A stretch of DNA of 48,000 bases. Source: Candidatus Binatia bacterium. GTDB lineage: Bacteria; Desulfobacterota; Binatia; Bin18. Shown here one piece after another: positions 42,870 to 48,000 of the stretch. Location: the NCBI GenBank assembly GCA_022820725.1, contig JAJEFA010000001.1:1-48000 (forward strand). Reading direction: 5' to 3'. The position numbers and the translations under genes were made by a program. The notes beneath the pieces are model-generated. The model saw nothing but the letters and a program-made list of their open reading frames with translations, had not been told where the DNA came from and made no database searches. The first letter of the stretch is position 1. Every line of letters begins with the position of its first letter.

Positions 42870-43691
42870 TCACTTTCCTGACCAACGCGGCGGACGCTTT
42901 TCCATGAAGGCGGCGACGCCTTCACGAAAGTCCGGTTCGGTCATCATGCGGTCAATCAGGCTGTGCGAACGCTGGACTGCCGAGGCCGCATCGCCGTGCA
43001 AGTCGGCATAGATCTGGTTTTTGGTTACCCGCAACGATCCGGGAGAAACACGGGCTATCATCTTGCGGATGTAGTCGTACGTGTAGGGCAGGAGCTCGTC
43101 GAACGGTAGAACTTTATTGACCAGCCCCAATTCATAGGCTTCTTCTGCCAGAAAAATACGGCTCGTGAGCAGGATATCATTCGCCCGCGTGACACCCATC
43201 AGACGCGGGAGCAGCCAGGACAGACCAAACTCAGCCGGCAGGTTCAGCGCCCCGTGGGCGGTCGTAAATTTCACGCCTTCCGCGGCAAAACGGATGTCAG
43301 CATAGCAGGCGACGGCCAGGCCAGCACCAGCGACCGCGCCGTTAATGGCCGCAATCACCGGTTTGGTCAGGCCGAATTGGTACGCAAAATCCGCGTCAAA
43401 TTCGGGCCGGACGCCATAGCCAGGAGTCGGCATGGTGTCTGGCGTACCTGAGTCGTAGCCACCTTTTTCAACATGTCCCTCAAGCGCCCGCGAATCCGCC
43501 CCAACGCAAAAATCCCGGCCTGCTCCAGTCACGAGAATAGCCCGCACCTCCGGGTCGTTCTCGGCTTGCTCAATGGACCAGCGATACTCAACATGCATTC
43601 TCCCCGTCCACGAGTTTCTGCGCCGGGGACGGTTGAGGGTGATCGTGGCGATCCGGTCTTTCACAGTGTAGGCGATAACTTTCCGTTCCAT
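42870..43691 (-). CDS. Enoyl-CoA hydratase/isomerase family protein
   Basis: 273 residues of the crotonase fold. The oxyanion-hole residues come from RDFCVGADSRAL and GAVAGAGLAVACYADIRFAAEG, with AEFGLSWLLPRLMG supplying the acid (Glu) position. It begins MERKVIAYTVKDRIATITLNRP. Such enzymes hydrate or isomerise enoyl-CoA, or act as dehalogenases or decarboxylases; the substrate is unknown. Last gene of a minus-strand run, 24 nt after rsmA. Confidence 0.92.
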   Translation of the reverse strand: MERKVIAYTVKDRIATITLNRPRRRNSWTGRMHVEYRWSIEQAENDPEVRAILVTGAGRDFCVGADSRALEGHVEKGGYDSGTPDTMPTPGYGVRPEFDADFAYQFGLTKPVIAAINGAVAGAGLAVACYADIRFAAEGVKFTTAHGALNLPAEFGLSWLLPRLMGVTRANDILLTSRIFLAEEAYELGLVNKVLPFDELLPYTYDYIRKMIARVSPGSLRVTKNQIYADLHGDAASAVQRSHSLIDRMMTEPDFREGVAAFMEKRPPRWSGK

Positions 43692-43715
43692 AGCATCCCC
43701 TTTTATACGGAAAGA

Positions 43716-44555
43716 TTATCCCCGCCAACTATTTGTCAGGCGCGCAAAGGCCTCAAGGCTCAGCGTCTCGCCACGGCGCTGCAAGTCAATACCCGCTCGT
43801 TGACCAATGGCTTCAAGGTCTGTCCCACCAACCCCGCGCAACGCATTGCGGAGTGTTTTTCGGCGTTGATTAAAGGCCGCCTTCACGATCTGGCGAAACA
43901 GACTCTCATCGGTAACTGCAACCCGGGGCTCTTTGTGAAAAATCAGTTTAATCACTTGGGAGTGTACTCGGGGCGCGGGGAAGAAGCTGCGGGGCTCAAC
44001 CGAACACACCGATTCCGTCGTCGCGTGGAGTTGAATCAAGACGGATAGCACACCATACGCCTTTGTTCCCGGAGAGGCCATAATACGCTCGGCCACCTCC
44101 CGCTGGAGCATGACCGTGGCCTGTGGGAACTGCGTCCGATGGTTGAGCAACCGGAAGAGGATAGGCGTCGCCGCATTGTATGGGAGGCTGGCTACGACCT
44201 TGAGAGACTGCTCTCGGAACGTATCTTTCAGGTCCAGGCGGAGAAAGTCAGCCGCTATCATCCGGACGTGCCCGTCGTGAGTGAAGCGTGTAGCCAGTCG
44301 TTCGGCCAAAGTCGCGTCCATTTCGACTAAAATGAGCCGACCTACCTCCTTGACTAAGATTTCAGAGAGCGCTCCAAGCCCCGCTCCGATCTCCAACACG
44401 TTGTCTTCGGGGTGGATGGCCGCCGCCGTCACCATACGCTGTATGACGTTCGCATCAATCAGAAAATGCTGACCAAGACGTTTATGGGGACGAATGCCAA
44501 GTTCGCCAAGGGCGAAGCGGGCTTGTTGGAGCAAGGTCGGCGCGGCGGCTTTCAC
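43716..44555 (-). CDS. rsmA: 16S rRNA (adenine1518/1519-N6) dimethyltransferase
   Basis: 279 residues from a GTG at 44555. The KsgA signature KRLGQHFLID, SAM motif NVLEIGAGLGALSEIL and C-terminal region FRQIVKAAFNQRRKTLRNAL are present. The usual catalytic NLPY motif reads SLPY here (Ser123 for Asn), an unusual change at the residue that contacts the target adenine. It methylates two adenines near the 3' end of 16S rRNA in late ribosome assembly. 12 nt after tsaD, likely in one operon. Confidence 0.93.
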   Translation of the reverse strand: MKAAAPTLLQQARFALGELGIRPHKRLGQHFLIDANVIQRMVTAAAIHPEDNVLEIGAGLGALSEILVKEVGRLILVEMDATLAERLATRFTHDGHVRMIAADFLRLDLKDTFREQSLKVVASLPYNAATPILFRLLNHRTQFPQATVMLQREVAERIMASPGTKAYGVLSVLIQLHATTESVCSVEPRSFFPAPRVHSQVIKLIFHKEPRVAVTDESLFRQIVKAAFNQRRKTLRNALRGVGGTDLEAIGQRAGIDLQRRGETLSLEAFARLTNSWRG

Positions 44556-44567
44556 ACCGTGGCTCTC

Positions 44568-45584
44568 CTAGACATTTTCTAACGGCAGCACGGCGGACGC
44601 ATTCAGGTCCAACCCGGAGCGCTGTCCCGCGGCAAGACGCCAGGCCCCGGCAAAAGCGATCATAGCGGCATTATCTGTACACAGCTTCAATGACGGGAAG
44701 GAGGCCCGAAAATCATTTTGCTCTCCGGCCTCGACCATGCGCTGACGCAGTCTGGAATTGGCTGAAACGCCACCAGAGACAACGACACGGCCGATGTTCA
44801 AATCATGAGCCGCCCGGATAGTGGTGTCCACCACAGGGTCTACCACAGCCTCTTGATAACTGGCCGCGATATCAGCCTGGGCATGCCGTTCTCGCTCCGG
44901 AGAGGCAAGAAACTGACGTAGTGCGGTCTTGAGACCACTATAGCTGAAGTCGTACTTCGCCTTCTTTATACGCGCACGGGGGAACCGAATGGCGTCATGC
45001 CGGCCGGCTTTGGCGAGTTCGTCAATAATTCGACCGCCTGGGTACCCGAGGCCGAGCATTTTCGCGCCTTTGTCGAATGCCTCGCCAGCCGCATCATCCC
45101 GGGTCGCACCAAGGCGCTGATAGAGCCCCCAGTCCCGTGCCAGATATAAACTCGTATGACCGCCAGACACTAATACGCATAGGAATGGGAAATCGACCCC
45201 ATGTTCGATCTGTGCCGCCAGCAGGTGCCCTTCAAGGTGATTGATACCAATAAAAGGGAGATTTTTGGCAAAAGCGAGCGATTTCGCGAGCGACACGCCA
45301 ACCAGCAACGAACCGACCAAGCCTGGTCCGGCAGTAACGGCAATTCCGTCAATAGCGTCGAGAGTGATGTAGGCTTGCTCCAACGCCGCATCGAGAACGG
45401 GAAGGGCATTCTGGATGTGCTGTCGCGAGGCTAGTTCGGGCACGATCCCACCATAAGGGCCATGAACCGAATCTTGGGACGAGACAATATTAGACAGGAT
45501 ACATCGTCCACGCAGGACGGCCACGGCCGTGTCGTCGCACGAGGACTCAATGCCCAAGACCGTGAGGTCTTTCTGACTCGGCAT
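44568..45584 (-). CDS. tsaD: tRNA N6-threonylcarbamoyladenosine synthase subunit TsaD
   Basis: 338 residues, full length. GIESSCDDTAVAVL at the start; the metal motif HLEGH in INHLEGHLLA; the nucleotide-binding VSGGHTSLYLA and KYDFSYSGLKTALRQF; and VVSGGVSANSRLR. TsaD transfers the threonylcarbamoyl group to A37 of ANN-decoding tRNAs. Its start is 2 nt from the stop of the TPR lipoprotein gene, implying translational coupling. Confidence 0.95.
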   Translation of the reverse strand: MPSQKDLTVLGIESSCDDTAVAVLRGRCILSNIVSSQDSVHGPYGGIVPELASRQHIQNALPVLDAALEQAYITLDAIDGIAVTAGPGLVGSLLVGVSLAKSLAFAKNLPFIGINHLEGHLLAAQIEHGVDFPFLCVLVSGGHTSLYLARDWGLYQRLGATRDDAAGEAFDKGAKMLGLGYPGGRIIDELAKAGRHDAIRFPRARIKKAKYDFSYSGLKTALRQFLASPERERHAQADIAASYQEAVVDPVVDTTIRAAHDLNIGRVVVSGGVSANSRLRQRMVEAGEQNDFRASFPSLKLCTDNAAMIAFAGAWRLAAGQRSGLDLNASAVLPLENV

Positions 45585-45586
45585 GT

Positions 45587-46198
45587 TTACGGCTCACTCT
45601 CATCGGGCAGCCGGGCAAGGCCGCTCATAGCGCGTAAGCTTTGCGGAGAAATTTCCAGGCAGCGTTGGTAACTGCGTCGAGCCTCCTCATATTCTCCTGA
45701 ATCCTCATGAATCATTCCCTGGAGGCACTTCGTTTTCGCCATCCAATCAGCGTTCTCTTCTGATAACGCGAGCTCCGCTTTCAGTAAAAACACCAAGGCT
45801 TGGTGTGCGTCACCTTGAGCGAAAGTCGCACGACCAAGAAAGTAATAGCCGTAGGGTTGCAAAGGAGCAATATTGACTGCTCGCTCAAAAAAGATCCGAG
45901 CACGATGAAAATCTTCCTGACGCAATGCGGCCTGGCCTTGTTCGACAAAATGGAGGGCAATGCGGTCCTGGGGAGAAAAGACGGCAGGGTCAGGCAGAGG
46001 GGGAGCCGCATGCTCTTGTAGCATTCCCCGATACTGTGGTCGTCTGCCGTTTTGCTGCGTCGCTTCTTCGACTTGGTTATAGGCCGTACCCTCTTGCGCG
46101 TACCCGGCGAGACCTCCACACGCCAACACAAGAGCGGCACTAGGCAGCAAGGACCTCAATAGAGAGCGCCGCAGCGCGATTACAATATATTCCACCAC
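45587..46198 (-). CDS. Tetratricopeptide-repeat lipoprotein
   Basis: 203 residues, with a signal peptide and lipobox LVLAC-G (Cys27), so an outer- or inner-membrane lipoprotein facing the periplasm. Two to three TPR units follow (FVEQGQAALRQEDFHRARIFFERAV, YYFLGRATFAQGDAHQALVFLLKAEL, GMIHEDSGEYEEARRSYQRCLEI). GTG start at 46198, overlapping the penicillin-binding protein gene's end by 19 nt. Possible scaffold in cell-wall assembly by context, but partner unknown. Confidence 0.8.
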   Translation of the reverse strand: MVEYIVIALRRSLLRSLLPSAALVLACGGLAGYAQEGTAYNQVEEATQQNGRRPQYRGMLQEHAAPPLPDPAVFSPQDRIALHFVEQGQAALRQEDFHRARIFFERAVNIAPLQPYGYYFLGRATFAQGDAHQALVFLLKAELALSEENADWMAKTKCLQGMIHEDSGEYEEARRSYQRCLEISPQSLRAMSGLARLPDESEP

Positions 46199-48000
46199 GG
46201 TTTTGACTGGCCTGGTTGCGGTGATGGCGTATCGACTGAAGCGGGGTGCAAAGAATCAGACAGCGCCACAGGTGGTGCTCCAACAGGCAGTTTTGGTATG
46301 GGGAGTTGGCGGTCTGCTGATGTCGTACGAACGGGGGAACGGTGCGGGGTCGGACCAGAAGAGTGATACGGGCATGAAAGAATCGGCTCTTGTCCCTTTG
46401 GGAAAGCCTCTTGCATAACGTTGGGACAATGAGGAGTCGCACGCAGACCAGTTTGCTGATCAATCGCCACGAGCGTCACCCCAGGAGGAGACGAAAAATC
46501 CGTGATCGGCATCCCTACTGTCGCGCGCTTCATAAACGCGGTCCAAATAGGCAATGCCGCCTGAGCACCGGAAAGGTTGAGCGAAACTCGGCGATCAAAC
46601 CCGACCCACACAGCCGTTAAGAGATCGGGCGTATAGCCGACAAACCAGGCATCTCCGTAATCGTTCGTGGTGCCCGTCTTTCCTGCGGCAGGGCGGACAA
46701 ATCCCCGCCGACGGGCGCCTACGCCCGTTCCCTGTTTCATGACTCCCTCCAGCAGGTGAGTCAAAACATACGCATCGTCCGGATGAACCCGTCGTTTGAC
46801 CGTCATCTGGTGCTGCTCAATTATTTCCCCCGTACGACTGGTGATCCAGTGAATAGTCTCGGGCCGGGTCGCAATACCTTGATTGGCCAGAGTGCTGTAC
46901 GCCAAGGCGACCTCAAGGGGTGTCACCTCAGCCGCTCCGAGCGCAAGTGAGGGGTAGGCCGGTAAAGGACTGGTAAAGCCCAGACGAACGGCCATTTGGC
47001 GAGCGGGTTCAAGACCGACTTCCTGGGCAATACGTGCTGTTGCCGCATTCGATGATTTTTCAAGAGCTTTTCGTAGACTCACCATGCCCCGGTAGCGATT
47101 TTTATAGTTGCGCGGACTCCATTCTTTATCTTCATAGAACCAACTGAAGGGTGCATCATTCACCAGACTGGTGGGCAGGAAGCGGCCGTCTCGCTGCTGC
47201 CTTTCTTTTTCAAGGGCCGCCAGGAACACCACTGGCTTAAAAATCGAGCCAAGTTGCCGGCGGGCCTGGACGGTCCGATTAAACTGCGACACTTGGTAGT
47301 CACGCCCACCCACCAGGGCGAGAATATGTCCGGTTTGGGGTTGAATCGCGACCAGACATGCCTGGAGGCGCTCTTCGGGCATCTCTCGTTTCAACTGCGG
47401 GTGCTTTTCCTCGATTTCTGCGAGCCCGGTCTGAATGACTTCACGCGCGATCTGCTGAAGTCGCATATCTAAAACAGTAAAGATATTGAGCCCGGCCTTG
47501 GTCAATGTTCCAGCAGGGTAACTGGCCTCAAGCTCTTTTCTGATGAAGTCGATAAAATACGGCGCTTTATTTTTCTCAGGGGGCATCTGGCGCGGTCCCG
47601 CTTCTTCGTGCCGGGCTGCGTCTGCTTCCTCTTCCGTAATGGTTCCTAATGTGACCATTCTTTGGAGAATATGATTACGCCGCAGGATGGCGCGCTCAGG
47701 GTGACGGTTGGGGGCGTATCGGTTCGGCGCTTTGATCATGCCAGCAATGATTGCCATTTCTCCGAGCGTTAAATCACGAGGCGCCTTTCCAAAGTAGAAT
47801 CGGGCTGCTTCCCAAATACCCAAAATACTTTTCGAACCCCGCTGACCTAAGTAGATTTCATTCAAATAATTCTCGAGGATTTGCAGCTTGGAATAATGGT
47901 TTTCAATGATGAGGGCCAGACAGACTTCGGTCAGCTTGCGCTTGATGGTTCTTTCTTGGGAAAGAAAGAAGTTCTTAATCAGCTGCTGCGTCAGCGTGCT
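46180..48000 (-). CDS. mrcA: Class A penicillin-binding protein (PBP1A-like), cut by window end
   Basis: The gene is open to position 48000 and lacks its N-terminus here (membrane anchor and the first glycosyltransferase motif). Visible glycosyltransferase motifs are STLTQQLIKNFFL and NEIYLGQRG; the transpeptidase has SxxK in GSIFKPVV, SSN in KSSNAATA and KTGTTNDYGDAW. The C-terminal tail is proline/serine-rich and ends KPWWNIL. It polymerises and crosslinks peptidoglycan in the periplasm. About 606 codons are seen. Confidence 0.93.
   Translation of the reverse strand, partial: STLTQQLIKNFFLSQERTIKRKLTEVCLALIIENHYSKLQILENYLNEIYLGQRGSKSILGIWEAARFYFGKAPRDLTLGEMAIIAGMIKAPNRYAPNRHPERAILRRNHILQRMVTLGTITEEEADAARHEEAGPRQMPPEKNKAPYFIDFIRKELEASYPAGTLTKAGLNIFTVLDMRLQQIAREVIQTGLAEIEEKHPQLKREMPEERLQACLVAIQPQTGHILALVGGRDYQVSQFNRTVQARRQLGSIFKPVVFLAALEKERQQRDGRFLPTSLVNDAPFSWFYEDKEWSPRNYKNRYRGMVSLRKALEKSSNAATARIAQEVGLEPARQMAVRLGFTSPLPAYPSLALGAAEVTPLEVALAYSTLANQGIATRPETIHWITSRTGEIIEQHQMTVKRRVHPDDAYVLTHLLEGVMKQGTGVGARRRGFVRPAAGKTGTTNDYGDAWFVGYTPDLLTAVWVGFDRRVSLNLSGAQAALPIWTAFMKRATVGMPITDFSSPPGVTLVAIDQQTGLRATPHCPNVMQEAFPKGQEPILSCPYHSSGPTPHRSPVRTTSADRQLPIPKLPVGAPPVALSDSLHPASVDTPSPQPGQSKPWWNIL

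Noticed and set aside
1..48000. CRISPR arrays or phage modules
   Set aside because: No regularly spaced repeats, cas genes or structural phage genes; the Com-like ORF alone is not evidence of a prophage.

Overview
The window looks like chromosome of an uncultivated Gram-negative bacterium of moderate GC content. It carries a lipobox protein, a class A penicillin-binding protein, proteobacterial-type gltBD and nuoFG, and many acyl-CoA, luciferase-like monooxygenase, hydantoinase and SDR genes of the sort seen in large metabolically versatile genomes (Tectomicrobia/Entotheonella-like or a related deep proteobacterial lineage). That assignment is an impression only: there is no rRNA here and nothing that fixes the phylum. 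Genes are densely packed and no phage or integrative element is present. The only mobile-element trace is the last 40 codons of an IS5-type transposase at the left edge.

Layout. 0-8 kb: transposase remnant, FmdB-type zinc ribbon with a histidine-rich tail, lactonase-like metallo-hydrolase, ankyrin protein, two acyl-CoA dehydrogenases, a CDP-alcohol phosphatidyltransferase, an alpha/beta hydrolase and two tandem secreted NTF2-like proteins. 7.9-8.2 kb: tRNA-Arg(ACG) and tRNA-Ser(GCT). 8.2-15.1 kb: an iron-linked block with a Com-like zinc ribbon, a ferritin-like protein, a steroid-reductase/3beta-HSD-like pair, a CDGSH Fe-S protein and feoA-feoB-FeoB-associated Cys-rich protein. Five Fur-box-like palindromes are scattered through it, three of them with identical arms TGAAATTGA-N3-TCAATTTCA. 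One of these sits just downstream of a good minus-strand promoter and a possible ~90-nt small RNA with its own terminator. 15.2-22.1 kb: an MFS carrier, then a four-gene minus-strand operon (LLM flavin monooxygenase, isochorismatase-type hydrolase, hydantoinase B, hydantoinase A) that looks like a cyclic amide/ureide degradation cassette. 22.3-26.7 kb: FxsA, a small membrane protein, a rubrerythrin-like protein, an SbcD-like phosphoesterase, a hot-dog hydratase pair and a DmsC-like membrane protein. 26.7-35.3 kb: nitrogen and branched-chain amino-acid block, with ilvB divergent from an Lrp/AsnC regulator that is followed by gltB and gltD.

35.4-38.4 kb contains the most notable result: two selenoprotein genes whose in-frame UGA would make ordinary gene calling truncate or split them. 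One is an 84-residue glutaredoxin whose CxxC motif reads Sec-Gly-Phe-Cys. The other is a 299-residue GrdB/PrdB-family protein with a Sec-Pro-Val-Cys motif. Each UGA is followed at bacterial-SECIS distance (20 and 18 nt) by a hairpin with a three-base, G-first apical loop. No selA, selB, selC or selD lies in the window.

38.4-48 kb: xthA, nuoG, nuoF (without nuoE), a small membrane protein, then a minus-strand run of a class A PBP (cut by the window end), a TPR lipoprotein, tsaD, rsmA/ksgA and an enoyl-CoA hydratase.
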